Shown: positions 18,384 to 29,326, numbered from the stretch's first letter. The stretch is 64,000 nucleotides of DNA from Pseudomonas sp. BP8 (GCF_017875955.1 NZ_JAGINK010000001.1:1588001-1652000); one strand, 5' to 3'. The notes: generated by a model not told the origin, from the letters alone. Made by a program: numbers and translations.

Positions 18384-19598
18384 ATGAAGTTGCCGATCTA
18401 CCTCGATTACTCCGCGACCACCCCGGTCGACCCACGCGTTGCCCAGAAAATGGCCGACTGCCTGCTGGTCGACGGAAACTTTGGTAACCCGGCGTCGCGC
18501 TCCCACGTGTTCGGCTGGCGCGCCGAAGAAGCGGTCGAAAATGGCCGTCGCCAGGTAGCCGAGCTGATCAACGCCGACCCGCGCGAGATCGTCTGGACCA
18601 GCGGTGCTACCGAGTCCGACAACCTGGCGCTGAAGGGTGTTGCACACTTCTATCAGACCAAGGGCAAGCACATCATCACCTCCAAGATCGAGCACAAGGC
18701 GGTCCTCGACACCGCTCGCCAGCTCGAGCGTGAAGGTTTCGAAGTCACCTACCTCGAGCCAGGCGATGACGGCATCGTCACCCCGGCCATGGTCGAGGCG
18801 GTGCTGCGCGACGACACCATTCTGGTCTCGCTGATGCACGTCAACAACGAAGTCGGCTCGATCAACGACATCGCCGCGATCGGTGAACTGACCCGCTCGC
18901 GCGGCGTGCTGTTCCATGTCGACGCCGCTCAATCGGCCGGCAAGGTCGAGATCGATGTGCAGAAGCTGAAGGTCGACCTGATGTCGTTCTCGGCGCACAA
19001 GGTCTACGGCCCCAAAGGCATCGGCGCGCTGTACGTCAGCCGCAAGCCGCGGGTCCGCCTCGAGGCAATCATTCACGGCGGTGGTCATGAGCGCGGCATG
19101 CGTTCGGGCACCCTGCCGACCCACCAGATCGTCGGCATGGGCGAGGCGTTCGCCATCGCCAAGCAAGAGATGGCCAGCGAAAACGTGCGCATCAAGGCCC
19201 TCAGCGACCGCTTCTTCAAGCAGGTCTCGGACCTCGAAGAGCTGTACGTCAACGGCAGCCAGACCGCCCGCGTTCCGCACAACCTGAACCTGAGCTTCAA
19301 CTACGTTGAAGGCGAGTCGCTGCTGATGTCGCTCAAAGACATCGCGGTATCGTCCGGTTCGGCCTGCACCTCCGCTTCGCTCGAGCCGTCGTATGTACTG
19401 CGCGCTCTGGGCCGTAACGACGAGCTGGCACACAGTTCGATCCGCTTCTCCTTCGGTCGGTTTACCAGCGAAGAAGAAGTCGACTACGCCGCGCAGAAAG
19501 TCTGCGAGGCGGTTAACAAGCTGCGTGAGCTCTCGCCGCTGTGGGACATGTACAAAGACGGCGTCGATATCTCCAAGATCGAGTGGGCCGCCCACTAA
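18384..19598 (+). CDS. iscS: cysteine desulfurase IscS
   Basis: A 404-residue PLP enzyme that takes sulfur from cysteine and passes it as persulfide to IscU and to tRNA thiolation enzymes. It is the same length as E. coli IscS. Landmarks are [14 protein letters not shown] at the N-terminus, the PLP lysine in [15 protein letters not shown] (about residue 206) and the persulfide cysteine loop [20 protein letters not shown] (Cys at about 328). ATG 18384 has a good GGAG site. In Pseudomonas it is also the likely sulfur source for 2-thiouridine, which SelU converts further. Confidence 0.97.
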   Translation: MKLPIYLDYSATTPVDPRVAQKMADCLLVDGNFGNPASRSHVFGWRAEEAVENGRRQVAELINADPREIVWTSGATESDNLALKGVAHFYQTKGKHIITSKIEHKAVLDTARQLEREGFEVTYLEPGDDGIVTPAMVEAVLRDDTILVSLMHVNNEVGSINDIAAIGELTRSRGVLFHVDAAQSAGKVEIDVQKLKVDLMSFSAHKVYGPKGIGALYVSRKPRVRLEAIIHGGGHERGMRSGTLPTHQIVGMGEAFAIAKQEMASENVRIKALSDRFFKQVSDLEELYVNGSQTARVPHNLNLSFNYVEGESLLMSLKDIAVSSGSACTSASLEPSYVLRALGRNDELAHSSIRFSFGRFTSEEEVDYAAQKVCEAVNKLRELSPLWDMYKDGVDISKIEWAAH

Positions 19599-19644
19599 GC
19601 AGTCGCCGGCAAGAGCGGCTCCCTGATGAGGAAGGAATTGCACC

Positions 19645-20031
19645 ATGGCATACAGTGAAAAGGTCATCGACCACTACGAAAACCCGCGCAACGTCGGCAA
19701 GATGAATGCTGACGATCCGGATGTCGGCACCGGCATGGTTGGCGCCCCGGCCTGCGGTGACGTGATGCGTCTGCAGATCAAGGTCAACGAGCAGGGCGTT
19801 ATCGAAGACGCCAAGTTCAAGACCTACGGCTGCGGTTCGGCCATCGCTTCCAGCTCCCTCGCCACCGAGTGGATGAAGGGCAAGACCCTGGACGAAGCCG
19901 AAACCATCAAGAACACCCAGCTGGCTGAAGAGCTCGCGCTGCCACCGGTCAAGATCCACTGCTCGGTACTCGCCGAGGACGCCATCAAGGCGGCCGTGCG
20001 CGACTACAAGCAGAAAAAGGGCTTGGTCTGA
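19645..20031 (+). CDS. iscU: iron-sulfur cluster scaffold IscU
   Basis: A 128-residue scaffold that builds [2Fe-2S] clusters with sulfur from IscS. Cluster ligands are Cys37 (VGAPACGDVM), Cys63 (TYGCGSAIASS) and Cys106 (KIHCSVLAEDA). The Hsc recognition motif LPPVKIHC is present (residues 99-106), the site grasped by HscA. Preceded by AGGAAGGAATT at a good distance from ATG 19645. Confidence 0.97.
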   Translation: MAYSEKVIDHYENPRNVGKMNADDPDVGTGMVGAPACGDVMRLQIKVNEQGVIEDAKFKTYGCGSAIASSSLATEWMKGKTLDEAETIKNTQLAEELALPPVKIHCSVLAEDAIKAAVRDYKQKKGLV

Positions 20032-20060
20032 GTCGCTTGACGCAAAGGTAAGGAGTTCAG

Positions 20061-20384
20061 ATGGCTATCAGCATGACAGAAGCCGCCGCCAACCACGTGC
20101 GGCGTTCCCTCGACGGGCGTGGCAAGGGTGAAGGCATCCGCCTGGCCGTGCGCACCACTGGCTGCTCGGGTCTGGCCTACGTGCTGGAGTTCGTCGACGA
20201 AGTGGCAGGCGAAGACCAGGTGTTCGAGAATCACGGCGTGAAGGTCATCATTGACCCGAAAAGCCTGGTCTACCTCGACGGCACCGAACTGGACTTCGTC
20301 AAGGAAGGGTTGAACGAAGGCTTCAAGTTCAACAACCCCAACGTGCGCGGTGAATGTGGCTGCGGCGAAAGCTTCAATGTCTGA
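20061..20384 (+). CDS. iscA: A-type iron-sulfur carrier IscA
   Basis: A 107-residue HesB-fold protein that carries clusters from IscU to targets, including [4Fe-4S] enzymes. The three conserved cysteines are in [17 protein letters not shown] (Cys35) and at the C-terminus [11 protein letters not shown] (Cys99 and Cys101). AAGGAG precedes ATG 20061. Its end is 8 bases before hscB. Confidence 0.97.
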   Translation: MAISMTEAAANHVRRSLDGRGKGEGIRLAVRTTGCSGLAYVLEFVDEVAGEDQVFENHGVKVIIDPKSLVYLDGTELDFVKEGLNEGFKFNNPNVRGECGCGESFNV

Positions 20385-20392
20385 GGCTTGAC

Positions 20393-20905
20393 GTGGGTAC
20401 TCCTTGCCATTTCGCTCTGTTTGACCTCCAGCCGGGCTTTCGCCTGGACCTCGACAAGCTGGCCGTTCGCTACCGCGAACTGGCCCGCGAGGTCCATCCC
20501 GACCGTTTCGCCGATGCCTCCGAGCGCGAGCAGCGTATTGCCCTGGAAAACTCGGCAGCGCTGAACGACGCCTACCAGACCTTGCGCAGCGCCCCGCGGC
20601 GCGCCCGTTACCTGCTGGCCATCAGTGGCCACGAAGTGCCGCAGGAAGTCACCGTGCATGACCCGGACTTCCTGTTGCAGCAGATGGAGCTGCGCGAAGA
20701 GCTTGAAGAGTTGGCCGATATCGATGCGGTCGGCGTGTTCAAGAAGCGCCTCAAGGTCGCCCAGGACACGCTGAACGAGGATTTCGCCGCCTGCTGGAAC
20801 GACCCTGCCCAGCGTGAACAGGCTGAACGCCTGATGCGCCGCATGCAGTTCCTCGACAAGCTCGCCCAAGAAGTGCGCCAGTTGGAAGAGCGCCTCGACG
20901 ATTAA
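20393..20905 (+). CDS. hscB: J-domain co-chaperone HscB
   Basis: A 170-residue DnaJ-type protein that delivers IscU to HscA and stimulates its ATPase. The N-terminal J domain runs [19 protein letters not shown] and contains the HPD motif in [17 protein letters not shown]. The C-terminal three-helix domain binds IscU. The start is GTG 20393, the point where family similarity begins; the frame continues upstream into iscA but that is not plausible coding. Confidence 0.95.
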   Translation: MGTPCHFALFDLQPGFRLDLDKLAVRYRELAREVHPDRFADASEREQRIALENSAALNDAYQTLRSAPRRARYLLAISGHEVPQEVTVHDPDFLLQQMELREELEELADIDAVGVFKKRLKVAQDTLNEDFAACWNDPAQREQAERLMRRMQFLDKLAQEVRQLEERLDD

Positions 20906-20947
20906 CCCGGCGTTGCCCGTGATGACGCCTAAGGTATCTAGATAAGC

Positions 20948-22810
20948 ATGGCCCTACTGCAGATCGCCGAACCCGGTCAGAGCCCCCAGCCGCACCAGCG
21001 CCGCCTGGCCGTGGGGATCGACCTGGGCACCACCAATTCTCTGGTTGCCGCCTTGCGCAGCGGCCGCAGCGAGCCGCTGCCCGATGTTCAGGGCAATGTC
21101 ATCCTGCCGTCCGCGGTGCGCTACCTCGATGGCACCATCGAAGTCGGCCAAGTGGCCCGCGAAGCGGCGTCCAGTGATCCACTGAACACCATTCTTTCGG
21201 TCAAGCGCCTGATGGGGCGTGGCCTGGCTGACGTCAAACAGCTGGGCGAGCAACTGCCGTACCGCTTTGTCGGCGGCGAGTCGCACATGCCGTTCATCGA
21301 GACTGTCCAGGGCCCGAAAAGCCCGGTGGAAGTCTCTGCCGACATCCTCAAGGTGCTGCGTCAGCGCGCCGAGGAGACCCTCGGTGGTGAGTTGGTCGGT
21401 GCGGTGATCACCGTCCCGGCCTACTTCGATGATGCCCAACGCCAAGCCACTAAAGATGCCGCCAAACTGGCCGGTCTCAACGTCCTGCGTCTGCTCAACG
21501 AGCCGACCGCAGCTGCCGTTGCCTACGGCCTGGACCAGAACGCCGAAGGCGTGGTGGCGATCTTCGACCTGGGTGGCGGTACCTTCGATATCTCCATCCT
21601 GCGCCTGACCGCAGGCGTGTTCGAAGTGCTGGCCACCGGTGGTGACACTGCGCTGGGTGGCGATGATTTCGATCACGCCATCGCCAGCTGGATCATCGAG
21701 CAGGCGGGCTTGTCTGCCGATCTCGACCCGGCCACCCAGCGCTTGCTGCTGCAAACCGCCTGCGCCGCCAAGGAAGCCCTGACTGACGCCGATGCAGTCA
21801 GCGTGCAGCATGGTGACTGGCGGGGCGAGCTGAGCCGCGCAGCGTTCGAAGCCATGATCGAACCGATGATTGCCCGTAGCCTCAAGGCCTGCCGTCGCGC
21901 CGTGCGTGACAGCGGCGTCGAGCTGGAAGAGGTGGCGGCGGTGGTCATGGTCGGTGGCTCGACCCGTGTGCCGCGTGTTCGCGAAGCAGTCGGCACGCTG
22001 TTTGGGCGTGCGCCGCTGACCTCGATCGATCCGGATCAGGTAGTGGCCATTGGCGCCGCGATCCAGGCCGATACTCTGGCCGGCAACCGTCGTGAAGGCG
22101 GCGAACTGCTGCTGCTGGACGTCATTCCACTGTCGCTCGGTCTTGAGACCATGGGCGGCCTGATGGAAAAGGTGATCCCGCGCAACACCACCATTCCGGT
22201 GGCCCGTGCCCAGGAGTTCACCACCTACAAAGATGGCCAGTCGGCCATGATGATCCATGTCCTGCAGGGTGAGCGCGAGCTGATCAGCGACTGCCGCTCG
22301 TTGGCACGCTTCGAACTGCGCGGCATCCCGGCGATGGTCGCCGGTGCAGCGAAAATCCGCGTGACCTTCCAGGTTGACGCCGATGGCCTGCTCAGTGTCG
22401 CTGCCCGCGAGCTGGGTTCGGGCGTGGAATCGAGCATTCAGGTCAAGCCGTCGTACGGTCTGACCGACGGTGAGATTGCGCGCATGCTCAAGGACTCCTT
22501 CGAGCATGCTGGTACCGATAAACGGGCACGCCAGCTGCGTGAGCACCAGGTCGACGGCGAACGCCTGCTCGAAGCGGTGCAGGGCGCACTGGATGCCGAT
22601 GGCGAACGTCTGCTGAGCGCCGAAGAGCGCGAGGCGATTGCCTTCCAGATGCAACAACTACGTGATTTGCTGGCCGGCACCGATGGCCCCGCCATCGAGC
22701 AACAGACCAAGCGTCTGTCGCAGGTGACCGATGCATTTGCCGCCCGTCGCCTTGATTCGACGGTCAAAGCCGCACTGGCCGGGCGCAATCTGAATGAGAT
22801 CGAGGAGTAA
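20948..22810 (+). CDS. hscA: Hsp70-class chaperone HscA
   Basis: A 620-residue specialised DnaK homologue that uses ATP to help release clusters from IscU. The nucleotide-binding domain has [15 protein letters not shown] near residue 25, [34 protein letters not shown] and [15 protein letters not shown]. The substrate domain follows with [23 protein letters not shown] 20948 is 42 bases after hscB, and fdx follows three bases after the stop. Confidence 0.97.
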   Translation: MALLQIAEPGQSPQPHQRRLAVGIDLGTTNSLVAALRSGRSEPLPDVQGNVILPSAVRYLDGTIEVGQVAREAASSDPLNTILSVKRLMGRGLADVKQLGEQLPYRFVGGESHMPFIETVQGPKSPVEVSADILKVLRQRAEETLGGELVGAVITVPAYFDDAQRQATKDAAKLAGLNVLRLLNEPTAAAVAYGLDQNAEGVVAIFDLGGGTFDISILRLTAGVFEVLATGGDTALGGDDFDHAIASWIIEQAGLSADLDPATQRLLLQTACAAKEALTDADAVSVQHGDWRGELSRAAFEAMIEPMIARSLKACRRAVRDSGVELEEVAAVVMVGGSTRVPRVREAVGTLFGRAPLTSIDPDQVVAIGAAIQADTLAGNRREGGELLLLDVIPLSLGLETMGGLMEKVIPRNTTIPVARAQEFTTYKDGQSAMMIHVLQGERELISDCRSLARFELRGIPAMVAGAAKIRVTFQVDADGLLSVAARELGSGVESSIQVKPSYGLTDGEIARMLKDSFEHAGTDKRARQLREHQVDGERLLEAVQGALDADGERLLSAEEREAIAFQMQQLRDLLAGTDGPAIEQQTKRLSQVTDAFAARRLDSTVKAALAGRNLNEIEE

Positions 22811-22813
22811 CCG

Positions 22814-23155
22814 ATGCCGCTGGTGACATTCCTGCCGCACGAGAAATTCTGCCCTGAAGGGCTTGAGGTGGACGTGCCCAAAGGCACCAACATCCTGGAG
22901 CTGGCCCACGACCATCACATCGAGATGGAAAGCGCCTGCGGTGGCGTCAAGGCCTGCACCACCTGCCACTGCGTCGTTCGCAAAGGTTTCGACTCGCTGG
23001 AAGAAGCCGACGAGCTCGAAGAGGACATGCTGGACAAGGCCTGGGGCCTGGAAGCGCAGTCGCGCCTGGGCTGTCAGGTGGTAGTCGGTGACGAAGACCT
23101 GACCATCGAAATTCCCAAGTATTCCCTCAACCACGCCGCCGAAGCGCCGCACTGA
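22814..23155 (+). CDS. fdx: [2Fe-2S] ferredoxin of the ISC system
   Basis: A 113-residue adrenodoxin-type ferredoxin that gives electrons for cluster assembly. Cluster ligands are in MESACGGVKACTTCHCVVRK (the Cys-X5-Cys-X2-Cys loop) and RLGCQVVV (fourth Cys). It is placed between hscA and iscX in the standard isc order. Confidence 0.97.
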   Translation: MPLVTFLPHEKFCPEGLEVDVPKGTNILELAHDHHIEMESACGGVKACTTCHCVVRKGFDSLEEADELEEDMLDKAWGLEAQSRLGCQVVVGDEDLTIEIPKYSLNHAAEAPH

Positions 23156-23169
23156 GCCTGGAGGCTGGC

Positions 23170-23370
23170 ATGGATCTGAAATGGGTTGATGTACTTGAGA
23201 TCGCCATCCAGCTTGCAGAAAGCAAGCCGGACGTTGATCCTCGTTATGTAAATTTCGTCGATCTGCACCGTTGGGTGCTGGCTCTGCCAGAATTCAGCGA
23301 CGATCCGTCACGCGGCGGTGAGAAAGTGCTGGAAGCCATCCAGGCGGCCTGGATCGACGAAGCCGACTGA
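23170..23370 (+). CDS. iscX: IscX, small ISC accessory protein
   Basis: A 66-residue acidic protein beginning MDLKWVDVLEIAIQLAESKP, with the family motif DPRYVNFVDLHRWVLALPEF. It binds IscS and may regulate iron or sulfur delivery. It is the last isc gene before a terminator. Confidence 0.96.
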   Translation: MDLKWVDVLEIAIQLAESKPDVDPRYVNFVDLHRWVLALPEFSDDPSRGGEKVLEAIQAAWIDEAD

Positions 23371-23399
23371 GCGTTACTGCAGGTTAGGCAATCACCTAG

Positions 23400-23430
23400 A
23401 ACCCGCGTATAATTCGCGGGTTTAATTTTT
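23400..23430 (+). terminator. isc operon terminator with an embedded -10 box
   Basis: AACCCGCG (23400-23407) pairs with CGCGGGTT (23415-23422), followed by a T-rich tail. The 7-base loop TATAATT contains a perfect TATAAT at 23408-23413, which could serve as the -10 of a promoter for ndk, with TTAGGC 18 bases upstream as a poor -35. Termination and initiation may therefore share this DNA. Confidence 0.65.
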
Positions 23431-23457
23431 CGCAACACTCAATTTTCTGGAGTTACC

Positions 23458-23883
23458 ATGGCTGTTCAACGCACTTTCTCGATCATCAAGCCTGACGCAG
23501 TAGCCAAAAACGTCATCGGCAAGATCACCACTCGCTTCGAAGAAGCCGGCCTGAAAATCGTTGCTTCGAAAATCAAGCAACTGTCCAAAGCCGAAGCCGA
23601 AGGCTTCTACGCTGAGCACAGCGAGCGCGGTTTCTTCGGTGACCTGGTTGCCTTCATGACCTCCGGCCCAGTTGTTGTCCAGGTTCTGGAAGGCGAAAAC
23701 GCCATCGCTCTGAACCGTGAGCTGATGGGCGCTACCAACCCTAAAGAAGCTGCTGCCGGCACCATCCGTGCTGACTTCGCTGAATCGATCGACGCCAACG
23801 CCGTCCACGGTTCGGACTCCGAAGCTGCTGCCGCTCGCGAAATCGCTTACTTCTTCGCTGCTACCGAGGTAACCACTCGCTAA
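23458..23883 (+). CDS. ndk: nucleoside diphosphate kinase
   Basis: A 141-residue enzyme that balances NTP pools by phosphate exchange. It starts [20 protein letters not shown], and the catalytic histidine is in [20 protein letters not shown] (about residue 118). Other family blocks are [23 protein letters not shown] and [18 protein letters not shown]. Codon use here favours the common codons strongly, as in highly expressed genes. A CTGGAG site precedes ATG 23458. Confidence 0.97.
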   Translation: MAVQRTFSIIKPDAVAKNVIGKITTRFEEAGLKIVASKIKQLSKAEAEGFYAEHSERGFFGDLVAFMTSGPVVVQVLEGENAIALNRELMGATNPKEAAAGTIRADFAESIDANAVHGSDSEAAAAREIAYFFAATEVTTR

Positions 23884-23911
23884 GCGAAAGCTTACGGGTG
23901 AGGGTGAATCC

Positions 23912-25057
23912 ATGACGACATCTACTGGCAAAATCAACCTGTTGGGTCTGACCCAGCCGGAAATGGAACAGTTCTTCGACTCTATCGGGGAGAAGCGCTT
24001 CCGTGCCGGTCAGGTAATGAAATGGATTCACCATTTTGGTGTCGATGATTTCGCCGCCATGACTAATGTCGGCAAGGTCTTGCGCGAAAAGCTCGAGGCT
24101 GTTGCCGAGATTCGGCCACCGGAAGTGGTCAGTGAAGACATTTCCGCCGACGGCACCCGTAAATGGGTGATCCGCGTTGCCTCCGGCAGCTGCGTCGAGA
24201 CCGTCTACATCCCAACCGACGACCGCGGTACCCTCTGCGTTTCGTCGCAGGCCGGCTGCGCCCTGGACTGCAGTTTCTGCTCCACCGGCAAGCAAGGCTT
24301 CAATAGCAACCTCACCGCCGCCGAAGTCATTGGCCAGGTGTGGCTTGCGAACAAATCCTTCGGAACCGTCCCGGCCAAAGTCGACCGCGCCATTACCAAC
24401 GTGGTGATGATGGGCATGGGCGAACCGTTGCTCAATTTCGACAATGTCATCGCCGCCATGAAGATCATGATGGATGATCTGGGCTATGGCATTTCCAAGC
24501 GTCGCGTCACCCTGTCCACCTCGGGCGTGGTGCCGATGATCGACGAACTGGCCAAGCACATCGACGTTTCCCTGGCGCTGTCGCTGCACGCGCCGAATGA
24601 CGAACTGCGCAACAAACTGGTGCCGATCAACAAGAAGTACCCGCTCAAAGTCTTGCTCGAGTCGTGCATGGGCTACATGTCCACGCTGGGCGGCAAGCGC
24701 GTGTTGACCATTGAGTACACCCTGCTCAAGGACGTCAACGACCAGCCGGAACACGCCGAGCAGATGATCGAACTGCTGCGCGACGTACCGTGCAAGATCA
24801 ACCTGATCCCGTTCAACCCGTTCCCGCATTCCGGTTACGAGCGGCCGAGCAACAACGCGATTCGCCGCTTCCAGGACCTGCTCCACCACGGTGGTTTCAA
24901 CGTTACCACCCGTACTACCCGTGGCGAAGACATCGACGCTGCGTGTGGTCAGCTGGTCGGCCAGGTCATGGACCGCACCCGTCGCAGCGAGCGCTACATT
25001 GCCGTGCGTCAGCTCAACGACGACGTCCAACAGCAAGACAGCGCTGCGCGCCACTGA
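23912..25057 (+). CDS. rlmN: dual-specificity RNA methyltransferase RlmN (radical SAM)
   Basis: A 381-residue radical SAM enzyme that makes 2-methyladenosine at position 2503 of 23S rRNA and position 37 of some tRNAs. The CxxxCxxC [4Fe-4S] motif is in [26 protein letters not shown] and [20 protein letters not shown] are family blocks. The conserved C-terminal cysteine (in [10 protein letters not shown]) is the methyl carrier. It needs an Fe-S cluster and lies a short way after isc. ATG 23912 is preceded by GTGAGGGTG. Confidence 0.97.
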   Translation: MTTSTGKINLLGLTQPEMEQFFDSIGEKRFRAGQVMKWIHHFGVDDFAAMTNVGKVLREKLEAVAEIRPPEVVSEDISADGTRKWVIRVASGSCVETVYIPTDDRGTLCVSSQAGCALDCSFCSTGKQGFNSNLTAAEVIGQVWLANKSFGTVPAKVDRAITNVVMMGMGEPLLNFDNVIAAMKIMMDDLGYGISKRRVTLSTSGVVPMIDELAKHIDVSLALSLHAPNDELRNKLVPINKKYPLKVLLESCMGYMSTLGGKRVLTIEYTLLKDVNDQPEHAEQMIELLRDVPCKINLIPFNPFPHSGYERPSNNAIRRFQDLLHHGGFNVTTRTTRGEDIDAACGQLVGQVMDRTRRSERYIAVRQLNDDVQQQDSAARH

Positions 25058-25070
25058 CCGAGAACCTGCC

Positions 25071-25829
25071 ATGACCCTGCGCGCCGCGCTGTCGATCCTG
25101 TCGCTGTTGCTGCTGGCCGGCTGCGTATCTGGCGGCGCGGGTGATCCGCTGGCCAGCCAGCAGGGCAGGGTGGAAGCCGGGCGGGCATACGTGCAGTTGG
25201 GCTTGGGCTATTTGCAACAAGGTTTGACCGAGCAGGCCAAGGCGCCACTGGTCAAGGCGTTGGCCTTGAACAGCCGTGATGCCGACGCCCACGCTGCCCT
25301 GGCCCTGGTGTTTCAAGCCCAGAGCGAGCCCGCATTGGCTGATGAGCACTTTCGCAAAGCACTCGCTCAGCGGCCCAATGACACGCGGATTCGCAACAAC
25401 TACGGCAGTTTCCTATATGCTCAGGGGCGTTTTCGCCAGGCCGAAGCGGTGTTTCGCCTTGCAGCCGGCGATACCCTGTATCCTGAGCGCTCGCGGGTGT
25501 TCGAGAACCTCGGTCTGACTGCCCTCAAGCAGGGCCGCCGCGCAGAAGCCCGTGAACATCTGGAAAAGGCCTTGCAGCTCAACCAGCGGCAACCCAGAGC
25601 GTTGCTGGAAATGGCTGAGTTGTCCTACGAAAACAGGCATTATGTGCCGGCCCGGGATTACTACGATCGTTTCAGCCAACTGAGCGACCACGATGCCCGC
25701 AGCCTGCTGATGGGCAGCCGCCTGGCGCGGGTGTTCGACGAGCCGGCGACGGTGGCCGAGCTGGGCCAGCAACTACAACGACTTTATCCCGGTACGCCGG
25801 AATATCAGCAATACCTGTCGGAGCAATGA
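25071..25829 (+). CDS. pilF: type IV pilus assembly lipoprotein PilF/PilW (TPR)
   Basis: A 252-residue pilotin, needed to place the PilQ secretin in the outer membrane. MTLRAALSILSLLLLAGCVS is a lipoprotein signal with lipobox LAGC. The rest consists of tetratricopeptide repeats, for example YVQLGLGYLQQGLTEQAKAP and NYGSFLYAQGRFRQAEAVFR. The ATG 25071 start is chosen for the lipoprotein signal; the frame overlaps rlmN upstream. It overlaps the rodZ start (ATGATGA). Confidence 0.93.
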   Translation: MTLRAALSILSLLLLAGCVSGGAGDPLASQQGRVEAGRAYVQLGLGYLQQGLTEQAKAPLVKALALNSRDADAHAALALVFQAQSEPALADEHFRKALAQRPNDTRIRNNYGSFLYAQGRFRQAEAVFRLAAGDTLYPERSRVFENLGLTALKQGRRAEAREHLEKALQLNQRQPRALLEMAELSYENRHYVPARDYYDRFSQLSDHDARSLLMGSRLARVFDEPATVAELGQQLQRLYPGTPEYQQYLSEQ

Positions 25830-26860
25830 TGAAAGCCGCGCATCCCGAAGTAGCAGCAGCGACTCACCAGCACCCCGGTGAGGTCTTGCGCCAGGCCCGT
25901 GAAAACCGCGACTGGTCGCAAGCCGAGGTCGCCCGCAAGCTCAACCTTACCCTGAGTTCGCTGAACAACCTCGAATCCGGCGCCTTCGACAAGCTGCCAG
26001 GGCACACCTTCGCCCGTGGTTACATCCGTGCCTACGCCAAGCTGATGGACATGGACCAGGCGCCACTGGTGGCAGCCTTCGACCAGTTCACCGGCACCCA
26101 TGCGCAGGGCAGCGAGGTGCATTCGCTGGGGCGGATCGAAGAACCGGTGCGCCTCTCGCACAATGTGATGCGGGTGGTGAGCCTGGTATTGCTGGTGGCC
26201 GTGATTGGCGGGGGCTTCTTCTGGTGGAAAGACCAAAGCAACCTGCCTGGCGCTGACCTGGCGAAGATGGCTCTGGAACATGTCGAAGTCGAAAGCGCCG
26301 ACGGCACGACCCAGATCCACCCGCTGGACGAGCCTGAAGACCAGGCCGTCAGCGTAGGACAACAGCCTGAATCGGCGCCGCTGCCGCTCGACCAGGCGCC
26401 GACTGGCGAGACCAGCGGTTCGGCCAATGAAGAGGCGCCAGCCGCCACCGCGCCAGCCGCCACCAACACTGCCCCGGCGCCGACTGCGCCTGCCACTGCC
26501 GCTGCCATACCGGCGCCGACTGCCGCCGTGCCTGCCGCACCCGTTGCGCCAGCCGCAGCCGCCAGCGTGCCTGCCAGTGCAACCGCCCCACCGGCCGCCA
26601 GCGAAACGGTTGCAGCCGGCAGCGCCAAGATCGCGATCCAATTTACCGCCGATTGCTGGACCCAGGTCTCCGATGGCAGCGGCAAGGTGCTGTTCAGCGC
26701 CGTCAAACGCAAGGGTGACAGCCTGGAACTGACTGGCAAGCCGCCGTTCGCGGTGCGCCTGGGCTTCGCCCGTGGCGCCCAGGTCAGCTACAACGGCCAG
26801 GCCGTCGACGTTGCACCGTTCACTAGTGGCGAAACCGCTCGCCTGAAGTTGGGGCAGTAA
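25826..26860 (+). CDS. rodZ: cytoskeletal regulator RodZ
   Basis: A 344-residue bitopic protein that links MreB to the cell-wall machinery. An N-terminal helix-turn-helix domain (about residues 18-85: PGEVLRQARENRDWSQAEVA, LNNLESGAFDKLPG, TFARGYIRAYAKLM) is followed by a transmembrane helix at about 113-133 (VVSLVLLVAVIGGGFFWWK). A long Ala/Pro-rich periplasmic linker (about 190-265) leads to a C-terminal beta domain beginning KIAIQFTADCWTQVSDGSGK. Two adjacent ATG codons (25826 and 25829) are possible starts. Confidence 0.93.
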   Translation: MMKAAHPEVAAATHQHPGEVLRQARENRDWSQAEVARKLNLTLSSLNNLESGAFDKLPGHTFARGYIRAYAKLMDMDQAPLVAAFDQFTGTHAQGSEVHSLGRIEEPVRLSHNVMRVVSLVLLVAVIGGGFFWWKDQSNLPGADLAKMALEHVEVESADGTTQIHPLDEPEDQAVSVGQQPESAPLPLDQAPTGETSGSANEEAPAATAPAATNTAPAPTAPATAAAIPAPTAAVPAAPVAPAAAASVPASATAPPAASETVAAGSAKIAIQFTADCWTQVSDGSGKVLFSAVKRKGDSLELTGKPPFAVRLGFARGAQVSYNGQAVDVAPFTSGETARLKLGQ

Positions 26861-26863
26861 CTC

Positions 26864-27973
26864 ATGCACGGCGAATCTCCGATCAAACGTCGCGAATCCC
26901 GCAAGATCTGGGTCGGCAATGTGCCGGTGGGTGGCGATGCGCCCATCGCGGTGCAGAGCATGACCAACACCGACACCAATGACGTCGCCGCCACGGTCGG
27001 GCAGATCCAGCGCCTGGTCGACGCCGGCGTCGACATCGTTCGCGTCTCGGTACCAGACATGGACGCCGCCGAAGCGTTCGGGCGGATCAAGCAGCAGGTC
27101 AGCGTACCGCTGGTCGCCGACATTCATTTCGACTACAAGATTGCTTTGCGCGTGGCCGAACTGGGCGTCGACTGCCTGCGCATCAACCCGGGCAATATCG
27201 GCCGCGAAGACCGCGTGCGTGCGGTGGTCGATGCCGCCCGCGATCGTGGCATCCCGATCCGTATCGGGGTCAACGCCGGTTCCCTGGAAAAAGACCTGCA
27301 GAAGAAGTACGGCGAACCGACCCCGGCAGCGCTGGTCGAGTCGGCGATGCGCCATGTCGAGCACCTCGATCGCCTGGATTTCCAGGACTTCAAGGTCAGC
27401 GTCAAGGCCTCTGACGTGTTCATGGCCGTCGAAGCCTACCGCTTGCTCGCCAAGCAGATCGTGCAGCCGCTGCACCTGGGTATCACCGAAGCCGGTGGCC
27501 TGCGTTCAGGGACAGTGAAATCCGCCGTCGGCATCGGTATGCTGCTGGCCGAAGGCATTGGCGATACGATTCGTATTTCGCTGGCGGCTGACCCGGTCGA
27601 AGAAGTGCGGGTTGGTTACGACATCCTCAAGTCGCTGCGTCTGCGCTCGCGTGGGATCAACTTCATCGCCTGCCCGAGCTGCTCGCGGCAGAACTTCGAT
27701 GTGGTCAAGACCATGAACGAGCTGGAAGGGCGCCTGGAAGACCTGCTGGTACCGTTGGATGTGGCCGTGATCGGTTGCGTGGTCAACGGCCCGGGTGAAG
27801 CCAAGGAGGCCCATGTCGGCCTCACCGGCGGTACGCCGAACCTGATCTACATCGACGGCAAGCCGGCGCAGAAGCTGAACAATGACAACCTGGTCGATGA
27901 GCTGGAACGGCTCATCCGTCAGAAAGCGGCCGAAAAGGTCGAGGCTGACGCGGCGCTGATCGCCCGTAGCTGA
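26864..27973 (+). CDS. ispG: 4-hydroxy-3-methylbut-2-enyl diphosphate synthase (flavodoxin/ferredoxin)
   Basis: A 369-residue [4Fe-4S] enzyme, the penultimate step of the MEP isoprenoid pathway. The TIM barrel starts [20 protein letters not shown] and includes [12 protein letters not shown] and [20 protein letters not shown]. Cluster cysteines lie in [14 protein letters not shown] and [19 protein letters not shown]. It follows rodZ by 3 bases. It is another client of the isc system encoded upstream in the same run. Confidence 0.97.
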   Translation: MHGESPIKRRESRKIWVGNVPVGGDAPIAVQSMTNTDTNDVAATVGQIQRLVDAGVDIVRVSVPDMDAAEAFGRIKQQVSVPLVADIHFDYKIALRVAELGVDCLRINPGNIGREDRVRAVVDAARDRGIPIRIGVNAGSLEKDLQKKYGEPTPAALVESAMRHVEHLDRLDFQDFKVSVKASDVFMAVEAYRLLAKQIVQPLHLGITEAGGLRSGTVKSAVGIGMLLAEGIGDTIRISLAADPVEEVRVGYDILKSLRLRSRGINFIACPSCSRQNFDVVKTMNELEGRLEDLLVPLDVAVIGCVVNGPGEAKEAHVGLTGGTPNLIYIDGKPAQKLNNDNLVDELERLIRQKAAEKVEADAALIARS

Positions 27974-27997
27974 AACACAGATTGGTAAGGACTTTTC

Positions 27998-29287
27998 GTG
28001 AGCAAATCGCTGCAAGCCATTCGTGGCATGAACGACATCCTGCCGGAGCAATCGCCGCTGTGGCGGTACTTCGAAGGCACCGTGGCCAGCCTGCTGGACG
28101 GCTACGGCTATAGCCAGATCCGTACGCCGATCGTCGAGTTCACCGAGCTGTTCAAGCGCTCGATTGGTGAAGTCACCGACATCGTCGAGAAAGAGATGTA
28201 CACCTTCGACGACCGCAACGGTGATTCGCTGACCTTGCGTCCCGAGGGCACTGCTGCCTGCGTGCGGGCCGTGCTCGAGCATGGCATCACCGGCAATGGC
28301 CAGGTGCAGAAGCTCTGGTACACCGGCCAGATGTTCCGCCACGAACGCCCGCAGAAAGGCCGTTACCGCCAGTTCCACCAGATCGGCGTAGAGGTGTTCA
28401 ACCTCGATGGTCCGGACATCGACGCCGAGCTGATCATGCTCACCTGGCGCCTGTGGGGCCAGTTGGGCATCCAGGACGCGGTCAAGCTCGAACTCAACAG
28501 CCTGGGCACCAGTGAAGCTCGTGCCCGTTACCGTGACGCGCTGGTCGAGTTTCTCTCGGCGCGCCTCGAGCAACTTGACGAAGACAGCCAGCGCCGCCTC
28601 AAGAGCAACCCGCTGCGCATCCTCGACAGCAAGGACCCGAACACCCAGGCGGTGTTGGTCGGTGCGCCGAAGCTGGAAGACTACCTGGACGAAGAATCGC
28701 GCGTGCACTTCGAGGGGCTCAAGGCCCGTCTGGACGCCGCGGGCATTCCGTTCGTGCTCAACACCAAGCTGGTGCGCGGCCTGGACTACTACAGCAAGAC
28801 CGTATTCGAGTGGGTCACCGACAAGCTCGGTGCCCAGGGTACTGTCTGCGCGGGTGGTCGTTACGACGGCCTGGTTGAACAGATGGGCGGTAAGCCGACC
28901 CCGGGCGTCGGTTTTGCCATGGGCATCGAACGCCTGATCCTGCTGCTGGAGACCCTGGACAAGGTGCCTGAGTCGATCAGCCGGCAGATCGACGTCTACC
29001 TGTGCGCCTTCGGCGAGCAGGCCGAACTGGCCGCACTGAAACTGTCCGAAAGCCTGCGCGATCACGTGCCGGGCCTGCGCCTGGCGGTCAACGCCGGTGG
29101 CGGCAGCTTCAAGAGCCAATTCAAGAAGGCCGACAAGAGCGGGGCGCTGTTCGCCCTGATCATGGGGGACGACGAGTTGGCGCAACAAGTGGTAGGTTTC
29201 AAGCCCCTGCGTGGCCAGGGCGAACAACAGAACATTGCCTGGGATGCTCTGGCCGAGCATCTGCAAACTGCTCTCGCACACGCGTGA
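27998..29287 (+). CDS. hisS: histidyl-tRNA synthetase
   Basis: A 429-residue class II synthetase. Start [20 protein letters not shown] (GTG 27998, preceded by GTAAGGA). Motif 2 is [20 protein letters not shown], the histidine A region is [16 protein letters not shown] and motif 3 is [18 protein letters not shown]. The C-terminal anticodon-binding domain begins [20 protein letters not shown]. The order ispG-hisS-yfgM-bamB-der is conserved among gammaproteobacteria. Confidence 0.97.
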   Translation: MSKSLQAIRGMNDILPEQSPLWRYFEGTVASLLDGYGYSQIRTPIVEFTELFKRSIGEVTDIVEKEMYTFDDRNGDSLTLRPEGTAACVRAVLEHGITGNGQVQKLWYTGQMFRHERPQKGRYRQFHQIGVEVFNLDGPDIDAELIMLTWRLWGQLGIQDAVKLELNSLGTSEARARYRDALVEFLSARLEQLDEDSQRRLKSNPLRILDSKDPNTQAVLVGAPKLEDYLDEESRVHFEGLKARLDAAGIPFVLNTKLVRGLDYYSKTVFEWVTDKLGAQGTVCAGGRYDGLVEQMGGKPTPGVGFAMGIERLILLLETLDKVPESISRQIDVYLCAFGEQAELAALKLSESLRDHVPGLRLAVNAGGGSFKSQFKKADKSGALFALIMGDDELAQQVVGFKPLRGQGEQQNIAWDALAEHLQTALAHA

Positions 29288-29326
29288 AGCGGTCAACCAG
29301 CCGAATTGCTGAATAGGAGTATTGGG

